DNA of 64,000 nt from Nodosilinea sp. FACHB-141. GTDB lineage: Bacteria; Cyanobacteriota; Cyanobacteriia; Phormidesmidales; Phormidesmidaceae. A model generated the notes under the pieces. It had not been told where the DNA came from. It saw nothing but the letters and a program-made list of their open reading frames with translations, and did no database searches. The stretch spans positions 372,001-436,000 of the forward strand of contig NZ_JACJPP010000007.1 in assembly GCF_014696135.1 (NCBI RefSeq), in the 5' to 3' direction. Below are positions 52,469 through 61,495 of the stretch, piece after piece (position 1 is the stretch's first letter; each line of letters begins with the position of its first letter). Made by a program: the position numbers and the translations under genes.

Positions 52469-52801
52469 CTAGGCCGCCGGAGGACCGAACCAAAGCGCCA
52501 TGGCATCGCTCCAGCTAACCCGGTAGCTTAGCGGGTCTTCAACGATCAAGGCATCGACGTGGGCTGGCTGAAGTTCTAGCCAGCGTAGGGTTTGGCGCAC
52601 GCTCCAGCCGCGATATTGGGCAATGCAGCGAATGTCTTGCAGAGTAACGGTGGGCAAAGATGACTGCAACCAGTGGCTTAAGGTATGAGAAGGCACCTGC
52701 AATGCCGTTGACAAATCGCGAGAACTACCGTGGTGGCGCAGCTCGAGCCTGAGCCATTCGACTAGTACCTGTACGTTCCAGGGATAATACGCTGTGCTCA
52801 T
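52469..52801 (-). CDS. Small helix-turn-helix-like protein
   Basis: 110 residues, largely helical. The segment SSRDLSTALQVPSHTLSHWL resembles a helix-turn-helix, followed by VTLQDIRCIAQYRGWSVRQT and LRWLELQPAHVDALI. It may be a DNA-binding regulator, but the HTH match is by eye. The gene is convergent with the PLD-like gene, 9 nt from its stop. Confidence 0.6.
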   Translation of the reverse strand: MSTAYYPWNVQVLVEWLRLELRHHGSSRDLSTALQVPSHTLSHWLQSSLPTVTLQDIRCIAQYRGWSVRQTLRWLELQPAHVDALIVEDPLSYRVSWSDAMALWFGPPAA

Positions 52802-53095
52802 GGGAAAACCCGCTAAGTCAATCCCATCAAACTATGTATTTAGGCCTATGTTTCTTAAAGGCAGGTTCGAGGGAGCAGGTTTTTACAGTTCAGTTGATTC
52901 TTCAAAACCACGGCCTAAAAGTTGAATCCGCTCACCTCAGCGGCTCGTATCCTAAAAACGTCTTCGGTGACCTGACAGGCACTCTTCCTCAGAAAAGCAT
53001 CCTCAGGACTGTCCAGGAGATGGCATTTTGAGATGCGAAGACAGACTGAATCAGGGTTTGCATTCTCTAGAAGTGGGTGGGTGCAGGGGTTTGGC

Positions 53096-53404
53096 TTAGG
53101 CTTGTTCAGTCTGAGACTGTTGCCAGTGCTTCATTTCTTCGGCGATGAAGTGGTTGACTAGGTCGCGATAGAGGGCTTCGATCGCATCACCATTCAGCCC
53201 TTCTTCCTCGGCCCACACCCGGCGCTGCTGAAGCATGGCCTGAAAGCGATCGGGGGCTTTGACCGCAGTCTCGCTGGTTTTGAACTGAGACGCCGCTTTG
53301 ACGTAGGCAAAGCGCTGGCCCAGGAGGGCAATCACCTGGCGATCGAGCCGATCAATCTCGGCGCGAATGTCGGCCATGTTTTGGCACTGGTCGGGGGTAG
53401 GCAT
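53096..53404 (-). CDS. Chorismate mutase type II / isochorismate-pyruvate lyase-like protein
   Basis: 102 residues, one AroQ-type domain. MADIRAEIDRLDRQVIALLG, QRFAYVKAASQFK and the C-terminal YRDLVNHFIAEEMKHW fit the PchB/AroQ fold; the PchB-like text suggests isochorismate-pyruvate lyase or a chorismate mutase. It lies 5 nt after the gluconokinase gene on the same strand, so the two share a transcript. There is no obvious biochemical link between them. Confidence 0.83.
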   Translation of the reverse strand: MPTPDQCQNMADIRAEIDRLDRQVIALLGQRFAYVKAASQFKTSETAVKAPDRFQAMLQQRRVWAEEEGLNGDAIEALYRDLVNHFIAEEMKHWQQSQTEQA

Positions 53405-53409
53405 GGGGT

Positions 53410-54966
53410 TCAGGGTAAAGCGATGTTGCTGAGCTCGGCTTGCAGGGCGGCGATCGCATCATACTCCCGCTCAAACACCCCGGTTAGGTGCTCAAACACC
53501 GGCAATACCTTTTGGTAAACCGTCACATTTGCAGGGATTGGCAGATGGCGGTAAGTTTCCCCAATCATCGTCGTCACTGCATCTAGCGACGGCACTCGAC
53601 CCAAGGCATAGAGGCCCAGCACGGCGGCCCCCAGACATGAGCTTTCGTAATGCTCAGGGATTGTCACCTCGCGGTCAAAGATGTCAGCCATCATCTGCCG
53701 CCACAGGGCTGCTTCGGCAAAGCCCCCCGTCGCTTGAATCAGGGTAGCTGGGCCAGCAAAATCTTCTAGCGCCTTGAGCACTAGGTAGAGGTTGTAGACA
53801 ATGCCCTCTAGCACCGATCGCACCAGGTGTGATTTGGTGTGTTTGACGCTGAGGCCAAAGAACGAGGCCCGCGCGTTGGCATTCCATAGGGGCGATCGCT
53901 CGCCCATTAGGTAGGGGTGAAACAGCAGCCCCTCTGAACCGGGAGGCACAGTCTCTGCCATGGTCATCAACAGGCTATAAACGTCTTGGCCCAGGCGTTT
54001 GGCAGTGGCCACCTCGGCATCGGCCAGCTGGTCGCGCACCCAGCGCAGGGCAATGCCGCCGTTATTCACCGCGCCACCAATCACCCAGTGGTGCTCGGTG
54101 AGGGGGTAGCAAAACAGGCGCTCTCGTGGATCAGTGATGGGGCGATTGACCACAGCTCGCACGGCACCACTAGTACCTACGGTCACGGCCACTCGACCCG
54201 GGGTCACTGCCCCCACTCCCAGATTTGACAGCACGCCGTCGCTAGCCCCAGCGATTAGCGGGGTCTCAACTCGCAGGCCCATAGACCCGGCCATGACGGG
54301 TTTTAGCCCGGTGAGCACGGCGGTGGTGGGCACGAGTTCGGATAGGGATGAGGGGACAACTCCGGCGATCGCCAACGCCTCTGCATCCCAATCCAGCGTT
54401 TCTAAATTCAGCAGACCCATGGCCGTGGCAATGGAGTGGTCGACCACGTAGCGACCCAGCAGCCGATAAAACACAAATTCTTTAATCGAAATAAACCGCG
54501 CCGCCTGCTGAAAGAGTTCGGGCTGCTCGTGGCGCAGCCAGGTGAGTTTGACCAGGGGCGACATTGGGTGGAGGGGCATGCCCGTGCGCCGATAGACGGC
54601 GTGGCCATTCATCTCGGTCTTGATGCGCTTTTCCCAGCCAGCGCTGCGGTTGTCGGCCCAGGTGATGCTGCGGGTGAGAGGCTGGTCGTTGGCGTCAACC
54701 AAGATCAGGCTGTGCATCGCCGAGCTAAAACACAGCCCCAACACCTGCGCTGGGTCAAGGGCGTGGGTATCGACCAGCCCTCGCACGGTTTTGACCACGG
54801 CGGCGAAAATTTCTTCGGGGTCTTGTTCGGCGGTGGCTATGTTGGGGGTATAGAGGGGATAGGTCACCAGAGCTTTGCCCACCACCTGCCCCGCTTCGGT
54901 AAACAGCACCGACTTGGTACTGGTGGTGCCAATATCGACCCCAATGATGTAGTTCTGATTGGTCAT
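53410..54966 (-). CDS. gntK: FGGY-family gluconokinase
   Basis: 518 residues. The FGGY N-terminal domain opens with YIIGVDIGTTSTKSVLF (phosphate 1), and later has LCFSSAMHSLILVD and ITWADNRSAGWEKRI. The C-terminal domain carries ASDGVLSNLGVGAV, the AVTVGTSGAVRA loop and ATGGFAEAALWRQMMADIF. The family phosphorylates gluconate and related sugars; the gluconate call rests on similarity to gluconokinase-type FGGY kinases, and xylulose or glycerol kinase is less likely. It precedes a chorismate mutase-like gene. Confidence 0.85.
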   Translation of the reverse strand: MTNQNYIIGVDIGTTSTKSVLFTEAGQVVGKALVTYPLYTPNIATAEQDPEEIFAAVVKTVRGLVDTHALDPAQVLGLCFSSAMHSLILVDANDQPLTRSITWADNRSAGWEKRIKTEMNGHAVYRRTGMPLHPMSPLVKLTWLRHEQPELFQQAARFISIKEFVFYRLLGRYVVDHSIATAMGLLNLETLDWDAEALAIAGVVPSSLSELVPTTAVLTGLKPVMAGSMGLRVETPLIAGASDGVLSNLGVGAVTPGRVAVTVGTSGAVRAVVNRPITDPRERLFCYPLTEHHWVIGGAVNNGGIALRWVRDQLADAEVATAKRLGQDVYSLLMTMAETVPPGSEGLLFHPYLMGERSPLWNANARASFFGLSVKHTKSHLVRSVLEGIVYNLYLVLKALEDFAGPATLIQATGGFAEAALWRQMMADIFDREVTIPEHYESSCLGAAVLGLYALGRVPSLDAVTTMIGETYRHLPIPANVTVYQKVLPVFEHLTGVFEREYDAIAALQAELSNIALP

Positions 54967-55315
54967 AGAGTAATGGCCTGATGTAGCAGCGATCGCTCGG
55001 TGCGCTTAATCAGGCTATACCCCAGCGGCACCGACGACAAAATCAACGCTGCGTCAAATCATGTCGCAGGCTCAATAGATCGCAAAGTCCATGCTAGCCC
55101 TCTCCCCCAGCCCCTCTCCCAGGGAGGAGAGGGGAGCCGGAAAAGCCTTTAAAGTTCCTCTCCCAGCTTGGGAGAGGGATTGAGGGTGTAGCTTGCTTTC
55201 CGAAGGGCGGGCTAGATCCCGTCAGAAGGGATTGTTTTCGACCTACTGAGGCCATACAACCCGGTCCCATACCCTTTGGGCATGGGACCGAGCCTAGCCG
55301 GTTAGTCGACGATCG
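54967..55315. other. Intergenic region with CTCTCCC repeats and a hairpin
   Basis: 349 nt without a gene. It holds the CCCTCTCCC repeat cluster (about 55095-55190) and a hairpin CGGTCCCAT / ATGGGACCG (55262-55270 and 55282-55290) that lies just downstream of rsgA and may end its transcript, although no T-run follows on the minus strand. Confidence 0.5.
55095..55190. repeat. CCCTCTCCC dispersed repeat, copy 2 (cluster)
   Basis: CTCTCCC units alternate with GGGAGAG units (CCCCTCTCCCAGGGAGGAGAGGGG, then CCTCTCCCAGCTTGGGAGAGGG), giving two imperfect hairpins in about 95 nt. The same unit appears at 7636-7678. Such elements are spread by unknown means in many bacterial genomes. Confidence 0.6.
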
Positions 55316-56380
55316 CTACTCTTTGTAGTGATCGCGCATCGCCTTGTGAATCGTCTTCCACCGCCGTTTGCTGTTGAGAGCAGCGCGGGCATCGTGTCGC
55401 TGGTCGAGCCACTGCTGCTCGCGCTGGAGCTTGTGGTAGCTGTGCAGGCGATCGCCGCTTAGATCGCCTGCTGCGATCGCCGCTTCCACCGCACAACCGG
55501 GTTCGCCCTGGTGCCGACAGTCCCTAAATCGACAGTCTTCAGCGAAGGCCTCGATATCGGCAAAGGTCGCCTCCAGCCCCTCGCTAGTCGTCCAGAGCTG
55601 TAGCTCGCGCATGCCCGGCGTGTCGATCAGCAGTGCCCCCGAGGGCAGGGGCAGCAGGTGCCGCCCGGTGGTGGTGTGCCGTCCGCGACTGTCATCCTCG
55701 CGCACACTTTGAGTGGTCTGTTGCTGACTGCCCAAAAAATGGTTGGTCAGCGTAGACTTACCCACCCCCGAGGAGCCAATCAGCGCCACGGTTTGCCCTG
55801 CCCCCAGGTAAGGGACGAGCTGTTCTAACCCAACTTCCGTAGCGGCACTAACGGCGTGAACCGGTACGCCAATGGCAACGGATGCGACCTGGTCGAGACA
55901 GTCCGCCAGATTGTCGCAGGTGTCCGCTTTATTCAGCACCACAACGGGTGTGGCCCTGCTCTCCCATGCGGCCACCAGGTAACGCTCAAGGCGGCGCAGG
56001 TTGAAGTCGCCATCGAGACCAGTCACCAAAAACACAGTGTCGACGTTGGTGGCCACCACCTGGCCTTCGGTTTTGCCGCCCGCTGCCTTGCGCACAAACT
56101 CGCTCTGGCGCGGCAGCACCGCATGAATGACGGCATGGGTGCCCTCATCCTGCCGCTGTATGACAACCCAATCGCCTACCGCCGGGAAGGCTTGGCTGTC
56201 TGCTGCCTGGTGACGAAATTGCCCAGCGATTTCTGCTGATAGTTCTCCGGCTGGGGTTAAAAGCCGGTAGGCACCGCGATGCTCCAGTGCCACTCGGCCC
56301 GCTTCAAAACCGGCCTCTGCCCAAGGGGCAAAGGCGCGATCGCAGGTGGTGCTCCACCCGCCTAATTCAGTTAAGTTCAA
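55316..56380 (-). CDS. rsgA: Ribosome small subunit-dependent GTPase A
   Basis: 354 residues. An OB-fold N-terminal domain is followed by a circularly permuted GTPase: G4 NKAD, then G1 GSSGVGKST and G3 DTPG, with G2 region GRHTTTGRHL between. A C-terminal zinc finger CxxxxC...C is visible in DCRFRDCRHQGEPGC. It helps 30S subunit maturation by checking h44 and needs GTP. The 3' end lies near a hairpin. A stand-alone gene. Confidence 0.95.
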   Translation of the reverse strand: MNLTELGGWSTTCDRAFAPWAEAGFEAGRVALEHRGAYRLLTPAGELSAEIAGQFRHQAADSQAFPAVGDWVVIQRQDEGTHAVIHAVLPRQSEFVRKAAGGKTEGQVVATNVDTVFLVTGLDGDFNLRRLERYLVAAWESRATPVVVLNKADTCDNLADCLDQVASVAIGVPVHAVSAATEVGLEQLVPYLGAGQTVALIGSSGVGKSTLTNHFLGSQQQTTQSVREDDSRGRHTTTGRHLLPLPSGALLIDTPGMRELQLWTTSEGLEATFADIEAFAEDCRFRDCRHQGEPGCAVEAAIAAGDLSGDRLHSYHKLQREQQWLDQRHDARAALNSKRRWKTIHKAMRDHYKE

Positions 56381-56713
56381 GGGTTTTTCCTCAAATGAAG
56401 CCTACGTGGGGCAAGGCTTCACGCGGTCAGCCCAATATTTAGGTGCCGCCTAGCCTTGCCGGGAAAAATGTTGGTTGCCACACAAGACCGACTCAGCCAT
56501 AGGTCATCTCCTTGTCAATCACTTATGGGGCTTGCCCACGACTAGGGCTGCCCACATTCAAGCCTACAGCTCCGATCGCCGCGATCGCGGCAACTCGGTC
56601 AGCTTTGCAGCAAATCTATAAATATTGGCAAGCTCGCTAAGACTCTTGCGCGTTCAGGGAACACTAGCGCCCAGAGAACTTTCTATAGCAAACTAGCGAC
56701 TGTTGAAGGGATA
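56381..56713. other. Intergenic region, nothing identified
   Basis: 333 nt between divergent genes. HIP1-type GATCGC clusters occur (for example 56574-56590). No ORF, tRNA or clear operator is visible. Confidence 0.4.
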
Positions 56714-57160
56714 GTGATGATCAATGTTACTGCGGCTATCTTGTTAGCGCTTGGCATAACACTAGATTCTCTAGTAGAAAACTACACGCTTTTGGCGGCG
56801 ATCGGTATTCTGTTTGCCATGGGGTTCTTCTTATTGATGTATCTGCAATACCCGGTCTTGTTTACCGGCGCGGCGCGATATCCCTTAGCTAGAAAGTGCT
56901 TTCCGCTCGTTCGCTGGGCCATCTTTGGCATTTACTTCGCTGACCTGTCTGCTACGCTCCTGCGCTACTACGACGGTCCTGCCCTGAGTGTTTCTATCCA
57001 CGCCTACAGCATTTGGGCTGGAGTTTATCTGGTGGCCTACAGTCTAGCCATCTTGACCGGGCCACCTAAGCAGCGGCGACGCAAGAAAGTTCTTCGGCAC
57101 TATCAATGGCGGCAGTGGGAAGGGCAACTGGTTCCCGTGCCCATTTCATCGCTACGGTAG
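56714..57160 (+). CDS. Membrane protein of unknown function
   Basis: 148 residues with four hydrophobic segments (about 1-20, 25-45, 65-85 and 98-118: AILLALGITLDS, LAAIGILFAMGFFLLMYL, WAIFGIYFADLS, YSIWAGVYLVAYSLAILTG) and a basic tail. Its stop codon falls in DNA that duplicates the 3' end of the flavoprotein gene 900 nt away, so the last few codons may derive from that duplication. Function unknown. Confidence 0.65.
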   Translation: MMINVTAAILLALGITLDSLVENYTLLAAIGILFAMGFFLLMYLQYPVLFTGAARYPLARKCFPLVRWAIFGIYFADLSATLLRYYDGPALSVSIHAYSIWAGVYLVAYSLAILTGPPKQRRRKKVLRHYQWRQWEGQLVPVPISSLR

Positions 57161-57395
57161 CCAAAACTGGGGCAACCCCTGCAACCCCTGCCGCACGAAG
57201 CGATTGACCGATCGCAGCGCCTGAATATGCGGCTCATCGAGAATCACGGGCAAGATCTCCGCAGGCTGCCCTTGACCCGGCTTTGCAATCACCTGGTTCG
57301 CCGCCTCTAGCCCCGTCAGTAGGCCTTCTCCTGCGGCCAAAGGTCGTGATGGGGACGATTCAATCATCCGCTATGAGCAGGTTATTGATGGGTGT
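57152..57395 (-). pseudogene. Decayed partial copy of the adjacent flavoprotein gene
   Basis: The minus-strand frame 57152-57367 encodes LTGLEAANQVIAKPGQGQPA, then EPHIQALRSVNRFVRQGLQ, then LPQFWLP, which matches the C-terminus of the flavoprotein at 58080-59588 nearly residue for residue. Homology continues upstream of that frame to about 57395, but the codon for a conserved Trp (in AGDWIV) is TGA, and spacing is disturbed. This is a broken, partial, directly oriented copy and not an expressed gene. Confidence 0.85.
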
Positions 57396-58079
57396 CTTGG
57401 ATAACCTCTAACCTCACTATCAGTAACTCTCCTAATCAAGTCGTATCGCGAGGTAATTTACTCTCATCTAACAACCATGCTGTCTGTTAACTCTCAGCTG
57501 CACAAAACACCGTTCTAGTCTCATACCGTTCTCTAGGAGTAGTTGAAAGCGATGACAAACTTACCCTTTGAGAGACTGTAACTACCCCTATAGAGCCTGC
57601 AGAATGAAGGCTGATTATGTCAAAAATTGAAAGAACAAGTTGATGCAATGCTGAGGATAATAGATATGGCCAAGTCAATACGTTCCCGATGCAAATGCGG
57701 CCAAATTACTACAGTTCAGAACAATTTTTGCAAAGAATGCTGGAGCTTGCTGTGGTGGCAGGCGATCGATCTGTCTATGAAAGGACAGCTTCAAACCCCT
57801 GTTTCTTTAGGATTCGATAGTATAGGCCAGCATAACCATCGCAGGGTTAACGATTTAGCCGCTTAGTAAGTTGATTTGGATGGATTCGCTATTTGCGGTC
57901 AAAATAGTGGCGAACGTAAGAACTTTTCAGAATTAACGCGATTCAGCGTGCATCTAAGCTTTGTAAACGTGCTGCATCATTTTCGTCTAACTCGGTATCA
58001 GGAGCGTCATTCAAAAGCCGCTGTGACAATGGTATTTAGGCCTTGAGATGCTGTAAGGGCGGCCAATGCTCGCCAAACG
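57396..58079. other. Region between the pseudogene fragment and the intact flavoprotein gene
   Basis: 684 nt. It holds a candidate small zinc-ribbon gene (57666-57866, listed separately). The rest is AT-richer than the flanks with no confident ORF; a 63-codon minus-strand frame (57487-57678) opposite the candidate gene is rejected. It may have been inserted or reshuffled when the flavoprotein 3' end was duplicated. Confidence 0.35.
57666..57866 (+). CDS. Candidate small zinc-ribbon-like protein
   Basis: 66 residues from the ATG at 57666, which has GAGGA 8 nt upstream. CKCGQITTVQNNFCKEC gives Cys spaced C-x-C and C-x2-C, as in a short zinc ribbon, followed by a Trp-rich WSLLWWQAIDLSMKG. It lies in the disturbed region between the duplicate fragments. 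Real expression is uncertain. Confidence 0.4.
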   Translation: MAKSIRSRCKCGQITTVQNNFCKECWSLLWWQAIDLSMKGQLQTPVSLGFDSIGQHNHRRVNDLAA

Positions 58080-59588
58080 CTAGGGTAGCCAAAACTGAGG
58101 CAATTTCTGTAATCCCTGCCGCACCAAATGATTAACCGATCGCAGCGCCTGAATATGCGGCTCATCAGGAATCACCGGCAAAATCGTGGCGGGCTGCCCC
58201 TGCCCCAAAGTCGCAATCACGCGGTTCGCCGCCTCTAGCCCCGTTACATAGGCCTTCTCCTGCGACCACGAGCCGTGGCGCGTCACAATCCAATCGCCCG
58301 CCATGAATAGGTTGTCGAAGCTGGTGGTGACGGGCAGCAGGTAGCAATAGCTGCCGGGGGCAAAGTGGGTCACCCCCTGGGGAATGCGTACCACGCTGTG
58401 GTCGATAATCTTAGCCTCGCCAAAGGCGGGGATGCACCCAGCAAGATCCTGCTGCACCTGCCTGAGCACCTGGTCGTCATCCAGTGCCAGGAGTTGGTTG
58501 GCGTGATAGTAGTCGGCCTCAACCACGGTGCCCGGTTCGTCGCGATACTCGTCATGGAGGGCGTTGAGGTCAAAGAATGTCCAGCCGGTGGTGGGGTGAA
58601 AGCCAAAGCAGGCGTTGGAGGGCAGGGGAATATTGACTTTGCGATCGAGCCACAGCCGCGCCGCCAGCACGTCGATCGCCCCCAGGTTGCGAATGTCGCG
58701 GAATTCTTGGCGATCGCGCAACCCCGCCGACTGCTCCACAATTTTCTTGAGACCGCTGATACCGACGGCAAACACTACGGCATCGGCCTCAAACACTTCG
58801 TCGCCGCAAACCACCGCCGTCACCCGGTTGTTCTCCACCGTCACATCCGACACCCGGTGATTGGCGAGAATCTTGCCGCCCGCCCGCTCGATCGCCTCCG
58901 TCCAGGGCCGAAAGATCTGCGCCCCTACCGTGCCCCGGCACCAGCGCACGTCAAAATCGGGCTGGTGAGCCAGAATGAAGTAATAGAGCATTCCCAATGC
59001 CGCCGCCGCCGAGCACTGCTCGCCGGGGGCAAACAGACCCACCAGCAGCATTGGCTCAAACGACTCGTGGTAGAGCCGGGCCGACACGCCGTACTGGCGA
59101 AACAGTTCGCGGGCGGTGATGCGATCGTACTTTTGCCAAGCCTCGTCAGAGTTGTCGAAGTCGATTAGCGCTTGCAGCAGCGGCAGGGCCGAGAGGCGAT
59201 CGATCAACGGCAGGCGCTTGAAATCGGTATATAGAAAGGTGCCTAGCGGCGTGGGCAGATAGGGCTGCTCCTGAAACAGTGGCGACTCGACCTCTAGCCC
59301 CTGGGGTGAATACTGAGACGATCGCGTCCACTCGGTAAAGGGCTGAATGCCCAGCTGGTCGGTAAGGGCAAAAATATTGCGGTAGGGGTACCAAAACCCG
59401 TGAATGCCAGCCTCAACGGCGCGGCCCTGGGGCGTTTGCCAGCCCGCTACCAGGCCACCGGGGTAGGCTCCGGCTTCTAGAAGCGTAACCGCGTAACCCT
59501 GGCGAGCCAGGTGGTAGGCCGAGCCCAGCCCAGCCCAGCCGGCTCCCACGACAACTACCTTTTTCTGTCCGGTATATTCCGTTGTCAT
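58080..59588 (-). CDS. FAD-dependent oxidoreductase, carotenoid desaturase-like
   Basis: 502 residues. The N-terminal FAD-binding motif KVVVVGAGWAGLGSAYHLAR (about 10-29) and C-terminal DNLFMAGDWIV with the following GLEAANRV match amine oxidase-type flavoproteins of the phytoene/zeta-carotene desaturase and squalene-related group. The middle has a substrate-domain-like GVISLL-type region (LYYFILAHQPDFDVRWCRG). A carotenoid or other isoprenoid substrate is plausible, but the exact reaction is not determinable. A decayed copy of its 3' third lies about 700 nt downstream in the same orientation. Confidence 0.85.
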   Translation of the reverse strand: MTTEYTGQKKVVVVGAGWAGLGSAYHLARQGYAVTLLEAGAYPGGLVAGWQTPQGRAVEAGIHGFWYPYRNIFALTDQLGIQPFTEWTRSSQYSPQGLEVESPLFQEQPYLPTPLGTFLYTDFKRLPLIDRLSALPLLQALIDFDNSDEAWQKYDRITARELFRQYGVSARLYHESFEPMLLVGLFAPGEQCSAAAALGMLYYFILAHQPDFDVRWCRGTVGAQIFRPWTEAIERAGGKILANHRVSDVTVENNRVTAVVCGDEVFEADAVVFAVGISGLKKIVEQSAGLRDRQEFRDIRNLGAIDVLAARLWLDRKVNIPLPSNACFGFHPTTGWTFFDLNALHDEYRDEPGTVVEADYYHANQLLALDDDQVLRQVQQDLAGCIPAFGEAKIIDHSVVRIPQGVTHFAPGSYCYLLPVTTSFDNLFMAGDWIVTRHGSWSQEKAYVTGLEAANRVIATLGQGQPATILPVIPDEPHIQALRSVNHLVRQGLQKLPQFWLP

Positions 59589-59713
59589 GGCCCACCCATC
59601 GTATTGACCTTTTTTACCCTACGTCATTTAGCGGAGGTAGGCATCGACCAAGGCGGTAGATAAGGGCACTGCGACCCAGCAAATCCCCTTACAATTTCTA
59701 ATTAAAGGGGCTT

Positions 59714-60370
59714 GTGAAAAACGCTGTGAACGACGTTAGCCTGATCGAAGCCTGGACACTCTGGTTCTCTAAGGATTTGCCCACCAACACTATCCTTTGG
59801 GGAATCAGCATCTTTTGGTGGGAGCGCATCGGCAAACTGATGCAGCTTTTGGGCGCGGCTACCATTATTGCCGACATCATTGGTCCTGAAAAAATTCGCC
59901 GGTTTGGCACCTCTTTGCAAAGTACCATCGCGCCCAACATCCTAATTCAGTTCCTAAAACAGTGCTTTGATTGGTATGCCGTAATCTTTAGCCAAACTAT
60001 CCTGAAAGAGTTTGCCGACGGGTCAACAAGAACTGAAACAAAGCGCAAAAATTCTCAACTCGATTTTCTAAACCACGTAATTTGCTTCCTGTTAACGGTC
60101 TTGATTATGGCTTCGGCCAACCTATATTCTTTCCACTGGGTCTTCTTGATTGAATTTGTGATTATTTATGTCTGTTTATTGATTTCCGTCGCGCCAATAT
60201 TGACGGTTTTATTAATTATCGGCCTGACTCTACTGGGATTGGTCATTAATACCACCCTGATCAAGCCTGCGGCGTGGGTTTTAGAGCACCCCTCCCTCGA
60301 TCGCTCGACAAAAATTGCTAGCCTATTGCTTCTATTGGCTGGCTTTCACTTTGAACTGCTGGCCTCTTAG
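59714..60370 (+). CDS. Membrane protein of unknown function
   Basis: 218 residues from a GTG with AGGGG a few nt upstream. The first half is amphipathic with KLMQLLGAATIIADIIGPEK and IRRFGTSLQS. The second half has three membrane helices near 120-195 (FLNHVICFLLTVLIMASANL, VFLIEFVIIYVCLLISVAPI, LTVLLIIGLTLLGLVI). Codon use is AT-rich relative to neighbours. No family recognised. Confidence 0.7.
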   Translation: MKNAVNDVSLIEAWTLWFSKDLPTNTILWGISIFWWERIGKLMQLLGAATIIADIIGPEKIRRFGTSLQSTIAPNILIQFLKQCFDWYAVIFSQTILKEFADGSTRTETKRKNSQLDFLNHVICFLLTVLIMASANLYSFHWVFLIEFVIIYVCLLISVAPILTVLLIIGLTLLGLVINTTLIKPAAWVLEHPSLDRSTKIASLLLLLAGFHFELLAS

Positions 60371-60537
60371 TGAAAATACCGCCTGTGCCTCAACTAGGTT
60401 CATCTATAACTCTTGTTGCGGATTGAGTGCGCCCCGCCAACCAATTACTCGCCTGGTTTTCCCTCAACAGCTTAGGATCAAGGTCAGGCCGGGCATGCAT
60501 TGCCAATCTATTGTCTTAAACCACCATTTTTAGCTCG

Positions 60538-61275
60538 ATGAACCGTAAAAACCTTGTGAAAAGCGGCGTTAACACTGTGATGGGGGTCAACGAGGCTACC
60601 CGCGATACCACCATCCGCCCTGATTTAGCCAATCCCCAGTGGGACAAAGCGGCTACGCTAATCTATTTAGGGGCAACGATCGCCCAGATAGCTGCAATGA
60701 CTGGGCTGCTGTGGGCCATGGATTTTGCCCTGGGCTACCTCGACACCGCAGCGCTACCTCAGGGGGCGATGGGCGCAATTGCTTGTGCATTTTTTGCCGT
60801 GGTGACGCTGCGATCGCGCTTCTTTTCTCTGCTCGACAACACTCGCAACAGCGGGCGCTACCAGTCGCTCCAGCGTCCAGGTTGGGCACCGCCGCCGTTG
60901 GCTTTCCCCATCGTGTGGATGAGTATTGCCGTGCTGCGGGTGGTCTCGACCTATTTAGTGTGGTCGGCGATGGGGCAAACTTTCCTGTGTCTGCCGCTCA
61001 TTCTCTATGTAGCTCACCTCAGCCTAGGCGATACCTGGAATACAATTTTCACGGTCGAAGGGCGCCTAGGGGCCGCCGTGCCGATGGTGATTGTGGGGCC
61101 GTTGCTCTCGGCAGCGGTGGTCACGATCAGCTATTACCAAACGCTACCGCTGGCGGGGTGGATTATTTTGCCGTCGTTGGTGTGGCTGGCGATCGCCACC
61201 GCTCTTTGCATCAGCCTCTGGCGCTTGAATGGCCAGGAACCCCTCTATCCAGTAGTATCCACAGCCGAATCGTAG
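60538..61275 (+). CDS. TspO/MBR family membrane protein
   Basis: 245 residues. After a 40-residue N-terminus come five membrane helices; the signature RPGWAPPPLAFPIVWMSIAV spans about residues 117-136, with the later LGDTWNTIFTVEGRLG. TspO proteins bind tetrapyrroles and cholesterol-like ligands and respond to stress and light, with a degradation role in some bacteria. The second half has longer spacing than classic 160-residue TspO. The gene is isolated. Confidence 0.85.
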   Translation: MNRKNLVKSGVNTVMGVNEATRDTTIRPDLANPQWDKAATLIYLGATIAQIAAMTGLLWAMDFALGYLDTAALPQGAMGAIACAFFAVVTLRSRFFSLLDNTRNSGRYQSLQRPGWAPPPLAFPIVWMSIAVLRVVSTYLVWSAMGQTFLCLPLILYVAHLSLGDTWNTIFTVEGRLGAAVPMVIVGPLLSAAVVTISYYQTLPLAGWIILPSLVWLAIATALCISLWRLNGQEPLYPVVSTAES

Positions 61276-61411
61276 GGTGCATCCGCGCAGCGATGCACCA
61301 CGGGGGACTCGATCCTCGACAACACAAGCGGTACATTACGTTGAGGTCCGTTGACCAAGGTTGAGGGGCCGCGAATGCACCTTACGCAATGGTGCGGCTA
61401 CCCTAGCTCTT
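61276..61411. repeat. GGTGCAT-type repeat cluster
   Basis: GGTGCATC (61276-61283) and GATGCACC (61292-61299) form an 8-bp hairpin; further GGTGC / GCACC units occur up to about 61400 (GAATGCACCTTACGCAATGGTGC). Repeats of this GTAGGGTGCAT kind are widespread in cyanobacteria. No ORF overlaps. Confidence 0.6.
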
Positions 61412-61495
61412 TGCCACCGCTGACATAGGTTAGGCTAGCCGTAATGGCTGCTAACAATGCTGAGCATCCTGTTCTCTTTCCTTGGTGAAGCACCT

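Noticed and set aside
55095-55190. CTCTCCC cluster as a CRISPR array
   Set aside because: The units are inverted and irregularly spaced with no constant-length spacers.
57487-57678. 63-codon minus-strand frame opposite the zinc-ribbon candidate
   Set aside because: No ribosome-binding site or motif and low-complexity Ser/Leu text.
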